NCBI RefSeq assembly: GCF_030433895.1
Contig: NZ_JARUXE010000014.1
Coordinates: forward strand, 1-64,000
Origin: Arthrobacter sp. PsM3
Lineage (GTDB): Bacteria; Actinomycetota; Actinomycetes; Actinomycetales; Micrococcaceae
Length of the DNA: 64,000 nucleotides
Reading direction: 5' to 3'
The translations under genes were made by a program, and so were the position numbers. The first letter of the stretch is position 1, and the number at the start of each line of letters is the position of its first letter. A model generated the notes under the pieces. It saw only the letters and a list, made by a program, of their open reading frames with translations, had not been told where the DNA came from and did not search any database. Shown here piece by piece: positions 33,821 through 41,354 of this stretch.

Positions 33821-35119
33821 TTAGTTAGCGCCGGGGCCGGCGGAGGTCTGAACGAAGTTGTTGTGTGCGATGGCGACCATGTGTTCATGGCTGGGGAACT
33901 TTCGGCGGGAGCGGTCCGCTGGCGCAGCGTCCGTCTCGGCGGAGTCCACCCTCTTCCAGGCGGAATAATCGATAGCCCGCGCGCGGACTTCTTCCGGCAG
34001 GCCACCGTAGCCCGGCTTTGTCTGTTGTTTGAGAGTATCCACGCCTGCGACGATCTCTTCCGCCACAGCCTTGGCACACGATCTGTTTTCGGCGATCGTT
34101 CCACGAGAACCCCGCTTGATCCAGCCCGTGCGGTAGAGCCCGAGATCCATAACCCCGGTTTCCAGGTTTGCCTTGAGCGCGCCGAGTCCGTGCCAGTCAC
34201 CACTGTCGTAGTCAAAACCGACGGCTGTTACCACTGAGTCGGCATCCAGGTGCAGGTTGGGTCGGACGTCATTGACGGAGCGCAGTTCCACGTTCCGGAC
34301 GTGCCCGTCCCCGTTGATGCTCACAGGTGCCCAACCGAAGTGCAATGCCACTTCCACACGCGTTTCGGTGCCCGGGTCGATCTCAAGAAGCCCCGCAACG
34401 GCCTTGGCCCGCGCCAAGGCGGCACGGGGAGCGTCCTCCGCAACGTCGATGGGGTCCGAGCATGAGAATCTCACGCCGCGTATGCGTCCGAGTTCGGAGA
34501 GCATTACCGGATCGGAGGGTGCGTTCGTGATTGTCGACCGGCAAATGAAGTCGATACGGCCCGCAGGCGCGCGGACGTAATCAGCCAGGACGGCGTCGTC
34601 GATATCGCTATTGACAAAATCTTCCGGCTGTTTGATGAGCATACGCAAGACGTCGATGGACACGTTGCCGCCGCCGATAATGGCTACGGATTTCCCGAGA
34701 TTGGGAACGCCGGTCTGCTCAAGCGGGTGGGCGTTGAAGAGTCTTGTCAGGCGGCCGGCGCGATACACCTCGGGCAGGTTTTCACCCGGAACCCCCACCG
34801 TGCGGTCCTCCGGCAGACCGGCAGCCAGCACGACGATGTTATGGGCGTTGCGGAGCTGGTCCAGGGAGATGTCCCTGCCGACCTCGATGTTCCCAGCGAA
34901 GCGGACATCTTCGCGCTCAAACAATCGGGCAAACTGCGACTGAATTGATTTGGTGCTCTGATGATCCGGCGCGACGCCGTAGCGAACCAGCCCATAGGGA
35001 GACGCAAGCCGGTCGTAAATTGTGATCTCCGACTGGGGAAATGATCGGCGAAGGCTTTGGGCAATGTAGCAGCCGGAGGGCCCGCTTCCTATCACGGCGA
35101 TCGAGAGAGGTGTATCCAT
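33821..35119 (-). CDS. fprA: FprA-type ferredoxin/flavodoxin-NADP reductase
   Basis: A 432-residue flavoprotein of the adrenodoxin reductase/FprA family. The FAD Rossmann motif is VIGSGPSGCYIAQSL near the N-terminus, followed by SPYGLVRYGVAPDH. The NADP motif is IIGGGNVSIDVLRML. The family-typical C-terminal region contains GWIKRGSRGTIAENRSCA. It should pass electrons from NADPH to the flavodoxin encoded 27 bases downstream. Its ATG overlaps the stop of the HtaA-domain gene (TGATG), so the two are translationally coupled. The last 40 residues are a less conserved extension. Confidence 0.92.
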   Translation of the reverse strand: MDTPLSIAVIGSGPSGCYIAQSLRRSFPQSEITIYDRLASPYGLVRYGVAPDHQSTKSIQSQFARLFEREDVRFAGNIEVGRDISLDQLRNAHNIVVLAAGLPEDRTVGVPGENLPEVYRAGRLTRLFNAHPLEQTGVPNLGKSVAIIGGGNVSIDVLRMLIKQPEDFVNSDIDDAVLADYVRAPAGRIDFICRSTITNAPSDPVMLSELGRIRGVRFSCSDPIDVAEDAPRAALARAKAVAGLLEIDPGTETRVEVALHFGWAPVSINGDGHVRNVELRSVNDVRPNLHLDADSVVTAVGFDYDSGDWHGLGALKANLETGVMDLGLYRTGWIKRGSRGTIAENRSCAKAVAEEIVAGVDTLKQQTKPGYGGLPEEVRARAIDYSAWKRVDSAETDAAPADRSRRKFPSHEHMVAIAHNNFVQTSAGPGAN

Positions 35120-35628
35120 CAGTGAGCTCCTTCGGTTAAGGCCATGCCGATGGCGGGCGCAGGCAGGAGAACGGTCGCGGGCGCCAAGGGAGCGCCTGCT
35201 GGGTACTTGCCAAAGAACAGTTCCGAGCCCCGTTCTGTCAGCCGAAGATCAAGCATCACGGGGCCCACCCGCCCGGGCTCAAGGGTTGCCGTTGCGAGTT
35301 CGAGCCGCGTTCCCGCCGGGGCGGCGTCGTCCACGATGTACATGCGGACCATATCCCGGGATACGTGCAAGCTTGGATCAGCTATCCGAAGCGAAAGAAC
35401 GCCCAGATAGGCACGAAATTCGACGGAGCCGCCGAATTGCAGGTTTCCGCTGCCCGAAGATGTATCAATTCTGGGGAAGTGGTAGTACCCGTCGTCATCG
35501 CGTGAGGCGCCGGCCGAAACCGTGATGGTTCCGTCACCGGTCTGATTCCGGACGTAGTTATCAAAGGAGGCATCAATGCGCCATTGCAATGAGTCCGCGC
35601 CTCCGGGGGCCCGCCTGAGTTTGATCAC
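35119..35628 (-). CDS. Cytosolic HtaA-domain protein in the P450 redox operon
   Basis: The start GTG 35628 is chosen because GAAGGAG precedes it and because the longer frame (to 35700) would run through operator D. The 169-residue product begins with MIKLRRAPGGADSLQWRID. The HtaA fold (PF04213-like) is suggested by LQWRIDASFDNYVRN, GTITVSAGAS, YYHFPRIDTS and the typical FGGSVEFRAYLGVLSLRIAD. HtaA domains elsewhere are secreted haem-binding modules; here no signal peptide or anchor is present. The GHxG histidine that I recall from classical HtaA domains appears as RAYLG, so haem binding is uncertain. It is the first gene of the redox operon. Confidence 0.7.
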   Translation of the reverse strand: MIKLRRAPGGADSLQWRIDASFDNYVRNQTGDGTITVSAGASRDDDGYYHFPRIDTSSGSGNLQFGGSVEFRAYLGVLSLRIADPSLHVSRDMVRMYIVDDAAPAGTRLELATATLEPGRVGPVMLDLRLTERGSELFFGKYPAGAPLAPATVLLPAPAIGMALTEGAH

Positions 35629-35663
35629 GTCAGCTCCTTCAAGATCAATTCTGTGTGCCAAGC

Positions 35664-35676
35664 GTATACCGGATAC
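35664..35676. promoter_or_regulatory. GTATAC operator, site D
   Basis: GTATACCGGATAC lies 36 bases upstream of the HtaA gene start. It links the redox operon to the ligase, P450 and aminotransferase operons. The remainder of 35677-35970 shows no gene. Confidence 0.7.
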
Positions 35677-35970
35677 GAAATACGTACAAGGGTTGCCCAA
35701 GGTGAATTGCTCCGTCTGTTAGCGCGGTACTGGACCTGCGCGACGGCGGGGCGGACCGCGTGGATAGTATCCGCGTCCTTGTCCTGCGTCATTGGATTGG
35801 TCGCGGACGACGGCAGAGCGTCGCGCGGTTGAATTCAGTGGTTCCGGCAGACCCGGGCCAGGCTTGTGGTCGCAGGCGTTCGAGTACGCACGGGCGAGCT
35901 GTTTTTGGGAGGCTGTCGGAATGGTCGAACTTATGCCCGGGCCTGGCTCCGGCCATCTCCCGGACGTGGG

Positions 35971-36747
35971 CTATGCGCTTGCGGCGTCCAAAGCGGCTGG
36001 TCCGGATCTTTCCTGGGCGGGTTCGGCATCGGTTGCCGGAAGTGGCGCGGCCAGTCGCTCATCGAAGTTGGCTGCGAGCAGTTCCCCTGAATGGATGATG
36101 TGCGCCACCATGGCTGCGCGCGTCTTTTCCGGGTCCCCGGTGCGGATTCCCTCCAGCAGTTCCTCATGGTCGGTCACTGTTGCCTGGGGCCAGCCCGGGA
36201 TGGAGGAGTAGAACTGCCTCGGGACATACCGGGTGACCAGCCCCAGCATCCAGATGATCTTCCTCGAACCGGCCATCAGGTTGATCTCACGGTGGAAGGC
36301 GTGGTTCTTCTCTTCGAGGCGGTCGTGGTCATTCCGGGCGGCGGCCGCGATCAGCTCATGGTGCAGGGCCTCCAGCTCGGCCACATCCTGCTCGCCCGCG
36401 TTGGCAGCGGCGCGGGCGGCAAGTTCCCCGCCGATGAGGGCCTGGACCTGGAAAAGATCCCGGATGTCCTGTCCGGTCAGTGGCGCCACAACGAACCCGC
36501 GCCGTGGCACGAGCTCCAGGAAGCCCTCCACCCGCAGGGCCTGCAGCGCTTCGCGCGCCGGAGTAGTGGAGATGCCGAGGTCCTCACCGATGGTCTCGGG
36601 CCGGACCAGGGTCCCGGGGCGCAGTTCGCCTGACATGATGAGGCCCCGGATATGGGCGGTTGCTTTCTCGCTCAGTTGCGGGCGTGCGCTGCTGCGGGGA
36701 CTGCGGCTGGTCATGGTCTGCGGACTCTTTCTGATCATTTTCCCCAC
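35971..36747 (-). CDS. GntR-family regulator, FCD type (acyl-CoA operon)
   Basis: A 258-residue regulator with AGGTGGGGAAA before the ATG at 36747; a later ATG (MTSRSPRS) is possible. The helix-turn-helix is IGEDLGISTTPAREALQALR, and the FCD domain has HAFHREINLMAGSRK and MVAHIIHSGE. A Pro/Ala-rich tail ends the protein. It is the last gene of the CoA-transferase operon, separated from it by a strong hairpin. It probably controls the operon and the divergent acyl-CoA dehydrogenase through the TAATATATT palindromes near 39486-39597. Confidence 0.88.
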   Translation of the reverse strand: MGKMIRKSPQTMTSRSPRSSARPQLSEKATAHIRGLIMSGELRPGTLVRPETIGEDLGISTTPAREALQALRVEGFLELVPRRGFVVAPLTGQDIRDLFQVQALIGGELAARAAANAGEQDVAELEALHHELIAAAARNDHDRLEEKNHAFHREINLMAGSRKIIWMLGLVTRYVPRQFYSSIPGWPQATVTDHEELLEGIRTGDPEKTRAAMVAHIIHSGELLAANFDERLAAPLPATDAEPAQERSGPAALDAASA

Positions 36748-36760
36748 CTAACATACGGCA

Positions 36761-36801
36761 TCAGCCACGGCAGGCCGGGAGTACAGGCCTGCCGTGGCTG
36801 A
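36761..36801 (-). terminator. 16-bp hairpin between the CoA-transferase gene and gntR
   Basis: TCAGCCACGGCAGGCC (36761-36776) pairs perfectly with GGCCTGCCGTGGCTGA (36786-36801). It ends the operon, yet gntR starts only 14 bases further on, so gntR may depend on read-through. Confidence 0.75.
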
Positions 36802-36818
36802 CGGACACCAAGAGAGCT

Positions 36819-37991
36819 TCAGTTGGTGGTTTCGGGCCGGGCCAGGGCGGGTCCGTCCAGCCCCAGTTCGGCCAGGATCTTTTCCGTGTGCTGGCCGATC
36901 CCCGGCACTGGGTCCATCCGCACGTCCGTTTCCCGGGACGTGACGGGGGGGAGCAGGCTGCGCAACGGACCGACCGGGGATTCCACGTCGCGCCAGCGAT
37001 TGCGTTCGGCAAGTTGCGGATGGTCGGCGAACTCGTGCATGTCCCGTAACTGGGCGTTGGCTATGCCCGCGGCGTCGAGTCGGGAGAGGACCTCAGCCGC
37101 CGGCAGTCCACCCAGGACTGCGTCAATGGAATCGTGCAGTGCCGGACGGTTGTCCACGCGCAGCGCGTTGCCTGCGAAGCGCACATCCAGCGCCAGTCCG
37201 GGCTGCCGCAGGACTTCCTCGCAGAATTTTGCCCATTCGCGCTCGTTCTGGATGCCGAAGAACACGGTGCCATCATTGGCGCCGAACGGCCCGTAGGGTG
37301 CGATGCTGGCATGTTCGGCACCGCTACGTATAGGCGGGGCACCCCCGTATTGCGCGTAGAAGTAAGGCTGGGCCATCCATTCGCCCAGCGCCTCGAGCAT
37401 GGATATTTCCAACACGTCACCCCGGCCCGTGGTGGCCCGCTGCAACAGCGAAGTCAAGATACCGGAGAAGGTGTACATGCCGGCGGAAATATCGGCGATC
37501 GAAATGCCGACCTTGGCCGGGGAGTCTGGGGTGCCTGTGACGCTCAGCAGGCCTGCTTCGCACTGGACCAGTAGGTCGTACGCCTTCTTCTGTTCGTAGG
37601 ATCCCCCGCGGCCGTAGCCGGAGATAGAAGCGTGGATCAGCCGGGGATTCAGTGCGAGGGCCTCGTCCGGCCCCAGCCCAAGGCGTTCGACAGCGCCGGG
37701 CGCGAGGTTCTGGACCAGCACGTCAGCACGGGATACAAGCTCTCGCAGGACGGCGATGCCCCCTGCGGATTTCAGGTCCAGGACAATGCTTTCCTTGGAC
37801 CGGTTCAGCCAGACAAAATAGCTGGCCATGCCGTGGACCTTGGTGTCGTAACCACGTGCGAAGTCCCCGGTGTCCCGTTCGACCTTGATGACCCGGGCGC
37901 CGAGATCGGCGAGCTGCCGGGTCGCGAACGGGGCCGCGACGGCCTGTTCCAGGGAGACGACGGTGATTCCCTCAAGAGGTAGCCTGCCCAT
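36819..37991 (-). CDS. Class III CoA-transferase (CaiB/BaiF)
   Basis: A 390-residue enzyme. The N-terminal LEGITVVSLEQAVAAPFATR and the KSIVLDL-type segment (RSKESIVLDLKSAGG) are typical. The catalytic Asp167, which forms the acyl-anhydride, lies in ISIADISAGMYTFSGIL. The enzyme moves CoA between carboxylic acids. With a MaoC hydratase, a CitE-like lyase and an acyl-CoA dehydrogenase as neighbours, a C5 dicarboxylate (itaconate, mesaconate, methylsuccinate, possibly glutarate) is the likely acceptor. It directly abuts the lyase gene. Confidence 0.9.
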   Translation of the reverse strand: MGRLPLEGITVVSLEQAVAAPFATRQLADLGARVIKVERDTGDFARGYDTKVHGMASYFVWLNRSKESIVLDLKSAGGIAVLRELVSRADVLVQNLAPGAVERLGLGPDEALALNPRLIHASISGYGRGGSYEQKKAYDLLVQCEAGLLSVTGTPDSPAKVGISIADISAGMYTFSGILTSLLQRATTGRGDVLEISMLEALGEWMAQPYFYAQYGGAPPIRSGAEHASIAPYGPFGANDGTVFFGIQNEREWAKFCEEVLRQPGLALDVRFAGNALRVDNRPALHDSIDAVLGGLPAAEVLSRLDAAGIANAQLRDMHEFADHPQLAERNRWRDVESPVGPLRSLLPPVTSRETDVRMDPVPGIGQHTEKILAELGLDGPALARPETTN

Positions 37992-38864
37992 TTACTGCTC
38001 CTTCTCTGCTCGCTGCAGTATTCGTTTGGCCCGCTCCGTGACAGGGCGGTCGATCATCTGGCCACTCACCTGAACAGCGCCGCCTTCGGCCCTGATGACG
38101 GACAACGCCCATTCGACGTCGGCCTTAGTTGGTGTGAAGGCTCCGTGTACGGCGGCCACCTGGATCGGGTGGATGCACAGTTTTCCGCCAAAGCCGAAGT
38201 TACGGGCCAGCCGCGCGGAATCTGCCACCGCTCCGGCGTCCGTAATGTCGATGGACGGTGAATCGAGCGGCGCCCCAATGCCAGCCGCGCGGGATGCGAG
38301 GACAAGCTGCGCTCGGGCTTGGTCCAGGAAACGGTCCCCACCATCTGCGTTGATGTCCAGCGCGAAGTCGATGGCGCCAAAGGCCAACCGGGTCACGCCC
38401 GGCACCCGTGCCAGTTCCAGCGCGTTCACCATGCCCAGTGCCGATTCGACCAGTGGAACCAGGGCCAGGTGCACCGGCATCCTCGCGCGCAGCAATTTCA
38501 GGGCATCGGCGTCTTCCGCCTTCGGCACCACGATGCCGACAAGGCCCGACTCCGGCGTCTCGGCAGAGGAAAGCAGCGCGGTGATTTCGGCGTCGTACTG
38601 CTTGGAATCCATAGGGTTCACACGCACCAGGGCACGCACCGGGTCGCCGCCGCGGGTCGGGGCGAGTCCCTCCAGGACTGCGGCCAGCGCACCGGCCTTG
38701 GCGTCCGGCGCGACCGCGTCCTCCAGATCAATGATAACGACGCCGGCGCCCGCGGCGGCGGCCTTGGCGAACCGCTCGGGGCGGTCACCGGGGACGAACA
38801 AGGCGGTGACCGCCGCCGCCACAGTGCACGCACCCCCTGTGATGCTGCCTGCCGGTGCCCTCAT
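37992..38864 (-). CDS. CitE-like citramalyl-CoA/malyl-CoA lyase
   Basis: A 290-residue HpcH/HpaI-CitE family TIM barrel. ALFVPGDRPERFAKA is the standard entry; VVIIDLEDAVAPDAK and LVESALGMVNA and GAIDFALDINA hold the acidic magnesium ligands. It lacks citrate lyase alpha and acyl-carrier partners, so it is one of the stand-alone acyl-CoA lyases. Its ATG overlaps the hydratase stop (ATGA). It probably cleaves citramalyl-CoA to acetyl-CoA and pyruvate, or methylmalyl-CoA to glyoxylate and propionyl-CoA. A similar lyase-hydratase-dehydrogenase set is Rv2498c-Rv2500c of M. tuberculosis. Confidence 0.87.
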   Translation of the reverse strand: MRAPAGSITGGACTVAAAVTALFVPGDRPERFAKAAAAGAGVVIIDLEDAVAPDAKAGALAAVLEGLAPTRGGDPVRALVRVNPMDSKQYDAEITALLSSAETPESGLVGIVVPKAEDADALKLLRARMPVHLALVPLVESALGMVNALELARVPGVTRLAFGAIDFALDINADGGDRFLDQARAQLVLASRAAGIGAPLDSPSIDITDAGAVADSARLARNFGFGGKLCIHPIQVAAVHGAFTPTKADVEWALSVIRAEGGAVQVSGQMIDRPVTERAKRILQRAEKEQ

Positions 38865-39427
38865 CGGAAGTCCCCGAGTTTCGGCAGGCTGGACTCGTCC
38901 GGGCGGGCAGACTCGACGCCGGGCAGGTGGCCCTGGCGGTACACCATGAAGGTGCGGCGGTAGCTGATCACGATCTTGCTCTCCTGGTTGAATCCTTCGG
39001 TGGCCACGGTCACCAGGCCGAGGTTGGGCCGGGAGTTCGATTCCCGCACGGCAAGGACCTTGGAGCGCGAATAGATCGTGTCCCCTTCATAGACCGGGTT
39101 GGGCATGCGGACCTCGTCCCAGCCCATGTTTGCGAAGACGTTCATGGACAAATCGATGGTCGACTGACCGGTCACCAGGGCCAGTGTGAACGTGGAGTTA
39201 ACCAGCGGCAGGCCGAACTCGGTGGCCTTGGCGAAATTGCGATCCACGTGGGTCTTGGCCACGTTCTGCGTCATGAGCGTGAAGCTCTGATTGTCCGCCT
39301 CGGTCACCGTCTTGCCGAACGGATGGTAATAGATGTCCCCGGGCGAGAAGTCCTCGAACAAGCGTCCTGTCCAGCCCGGCACCACGCGACTTTCGGATGC
39401 CCCTACCTGTGTTACGTCTTCGGTCAT
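38861..39427 (-). CDS. MaoC-family hydratase (mesaconyl/itaconyl-CoA type)
   Basis: A 188-residue single hotdog-domain protein. The N-terminal LFEDFSPGDIYYHPFGKTVT is typical of the family. The usual catalytic stretch (GDxNPIHxD) reads TQNVAKTHVD here: the His is kept, but the Asp and the first Asn differ. This pattern may define the mesaconyl/itaconyl-CoA hydratase branch, although I cannot check it. It is the first gene of the minus-strand operon and is divergent from the acyl-CoA dehydrogenase. Between them lie the TAATATATT palindromes. Confidence 0.82.
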   Translation of the reverse strand: MTEDVTQVGASESRVVPGWTGRLFEDFSPGDIYYHPFGKTVTEADNQSFTLMTQNVAKTHVDRNFAKATEFGLPLVNSTFTLALVTGQSTIDLSMNVFANMGWDEVRMPNPVYEGDTIYSRSKVLAVRESNSRPNLGLVTVATEGFNQESKIVISYRRTFMVYRQGHLPGVESARPDESSLPKLGDFR

Positions 39428-39485
39428 CGATGATCTCCCTGGCTTTTATGCATCCTCTGCGGCCGTCTCTACTGAGTGCCGAAAC

Positions 39486-39597
39486 CTAATATATTGATGC
39501 TCCCAAGTGATTATGGCCAAAAAACCCTGCAAACGTCAAGAACCTGGGGTTGCAGGTACTGAGTAGGAATCTCTTGCCAGACGCTAATATATTGGCG
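39486..39597. promoter_or_regulatory. Two TAATATATT operator palindromes in a divergent promoter
   Basis: CTAATATATTGATGC (39486-39500) and CGCTAATATATTGGCG (39582-39597) share CTAATATATTG. The second is a 16-bp palindrome apart from one T/G pair. They lie on both sides of the gap between the hydratase and the acyl-CoA dehydrogenase genes and are the likely targets of the GntR regulator at 35971. Confidence 0.65.
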
Positions 39598-39651
39598 TAT
39601 CGTCAGCCAGGGGTGACGAAGGCTCGCCCGGATCGACTTCAAGGAGCAACG

Positions 39652-40815
39652 ATGCAAACCCTGACCACCGGACTGGAACAGCTTCGCGAGCAGACCCGCC
39701 TCTTCTGTGCAGGTTTTCCCGATGAATACTGGCGCGAGACGGACCGCAACCGCCGATACCCGCAGGAGTTCGTTGACACCCTGACGGAATCCGGCCTCCT
39801 CGGCGCCCTGATTCCCACCGAGTACGGCGGGCTGGGCCTGGGCCTGACCGAGGCGAGTGTCATCATGGAGGAAATCAACAAATCCGGCGGTCATTCGGCG
39901 GCCTGCCACGCGCAGATGTACACGATGGGTGCCCTGCTTCGCCACGGCAACGACGCGCAGAAGCAGGAGTACCTGCCGCAGATCGCCGCGGGCAAACTGC
40001 GGTTGCAGGCCTTCTCCGTCACCGAAGACAAGGCCGGCTCGGACACCACCAGCATCGAGACGGCCGCCGTACGCGACGGCGACGACTTTGTTATCACCGG
40101 GCACAAGAGCTGGACCAGTCGGATCGAGGAATCCGACCTGGCCTTCGTGCTTGCCCGCACAGCTGCGAAAAACGCTAACAAGACCGAGGGGATCACCCTG
40201 TTTCTCGTGGACCTGCGCCAGGTCCGTGCCGAACAGCCCGACACACTCAAGGTGACGAAGGTTCGCACCATGTTCAACTACGCCACCAACCAGGTCCACT
40301 ACCAGGGCATGCGGGTTCCGGCCTCCGCGGTCATCGGCGAGGTGGGCCAGGGCTTCCGCTACGTCATCGATGGCTGGAACGCCGAACGAATCCTGCTCGC
40401 TTCCGAAGCAATCGGCGATGGCTACTGGTTCACCCGACGCGGTGTGGACTACGCCAACAGTCGTGAAGTCTTCGGCCGGAAGATCGGCACCAACCAGGGC
40501 GTGCAGTTCCCCATCACCGATGCCTACATGAAGGTCCGGGCCGCAGACATGATGAGGTACGAGGCCGCTCGACTCTTCGACGCCGGCCTCCCCTGCGGTG
40601 CCGAGGCCAACATGGCCAAGCACCTAGCCTCTGAGGCAAGCTGGGCCGCTGGAAACGCCTGCTTGGACACCCATGGCGGCTACGGCTTCGTCGACGAATA
40701 CGACGTCGAACGTAAGTTCCGCGAAACCCGTATGTTCCAAGTCGCCCCGGTCAACAACAACATGATCAAGAGCTTCGTCGCCACCAAGGTCCTCGGCCTC
40801 CCCCGCTCGTACTAA
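39652..40815 (+). CDS. Acyl-CoA dehydrogenase
   Basis: A 387-residue FAD enzyme from ATG 39652, with AAGGAG before it; the longer open frame from 39550 would run through the operator. Motifs: FSVTEDKAGSDTTSIET (FAD/substrate), KSWTSRIEESD, and the C-terminal CLDTHGGYGFVDEYDVERKF. Where many family members carry the catalytic Glu near a YxGTxEI motif, this protein has QVAPVNNNMI, so its base must lie elsewhere, as it does in isovaleryl-CoA dehydrogenase types. Likely substrates are methylsuccinyl-CoA or related branched acyl-CoAs feeding the divergent operon. Confidence 0.87.
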   Translation: MQTLTTGLEQLREQTRLFCAGFPDEYWRETDRNRRYPQEFVDTLTESGLLGALIPTEYGGLGLGLTEASVIMEEINKSGGHSAACHAQMYTMGALLRHGNDAQKQEYLPQIAAGKLRLQAFSVTEDKAGSDTTSIETAAVRDGDDFVITGHKSWTSRIEESDLAFVLARTAAKNANKTEGITLFLVDLRQVRAEQPDTLKVTKVRTMFNYATNQVHYQGMRVPASAVIGEVGQGFRYVIDGWNAERILLASEAIGDGYWFTRRGVDYANSREVFGRKIGTNQGVQFPITDAYMKVRAADMMRYEAARLFDAGLPCGAEANMAKHLASEASWAAGNACLDTHGGYGFVDEYDVERKFRETRMFQVAPVNNNMIKSFVATKVLGLPRSY

Positions 40816-40935
40816 GGACTCCGCGGGAAGATCCGGTCTAACGCCCAACGCAACCGACTCCGGACGCGAGGGGCGGTGCCCGGACCTCCACGTCCCTATC
40901 TGCCTCTTGCTACCAACCCGAACAAGGAGACTCGA

Positions 40936-41247
40936 ATGGCGCGGAGCCTAAACTCGCTACCTCTGGACGGCAACATATTTTTGTTTTCACCAACCTTCAC
41001 CGTGGTAAATGTCGGTTCAACGGCGGTGCGCGCCATCGTCAGCGGCGCAGACAAGATGGCGGTTCATAAGCGTGTACACGCTCTCTCGCGAGAGCTAAGC
41101 GCCTGGGACGTACCGGGGCTCGGCCGATTGGTGCCAACGAACGATTCTCTTCTGGTGGAGTTCGACCCGTCTCTTGTGGAAGCTCCAACTCTGAAACGGT
41201 TGGTCAGATTAATCGATGCTTCAGCCTCGGGGACTGAAGATGGCTAG
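40936..41247 (+). CDS. Short protein resembling the N-terminus of PxpB/KipI
   Basis: A 103-residue product, ATG with AAGGAGA. VVNVGSTAVRAIVSGAD, MAVHKRVHALSRELSAW and LVPTNDSLLVEFDP follow the order and spacing of the N-terminal domain of 5-oxoprolinase subunit B / allophanate hydrolase subunit 1. The C-terminal cyclophilin-like domain, and the partner subunits PxpA and PxpC, are absent. It may be a stand-alone regulatory domain or a truncated gene with a kept start. It lies downstream of the acyl-CoA dehydrogenase with a 120-base gap and may be co-transcribed. Confidence 0.6.
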   Translation: MARSLNSLPLDGNIFLFSPTFTVVNVGSTAVRAIVSGADKMAVHKRVHALSRELSAWDVPGLGRLVPTNDSLLVEFDPSLVEAPTLKRLVRLIDASASGTEDG

Positions 41248-41354
41248 CCCCAGGTCGGCCGGCGTGTGGGCCGAACGCAGGCGCTGCGCTGCCAGCGAGG
41301 CCCGAGGCCGCGGATCGTATCGGTCACCCTCGCTTAGAACATTCCGCATGAGAC

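Noticed and set aside
35629..35700. Longer start for the HtaA-domain gene
   Set aside because: It would place operator D inside the coding region and lacks a ribosome site; GTG 35628 has GAAGGAG.
39550..39651. Longer start for the acyl-CoA dehydrogenase
   Set aside because: It would translate through the AT-rich operator; ATG 39652 has AAGGAG at the right distance.
36819..40815. Glutarate-specific route (SUGCT-type transferase plus glutaryl-CoA dehydrogenase) as the end of the amine pathway
   Set aside because: Attractive because class III transferases can act on glutarate, but the MaoC and CitE partners point to itaconate/mesaconate-type chemistry and the operator differs from that of the amine block.
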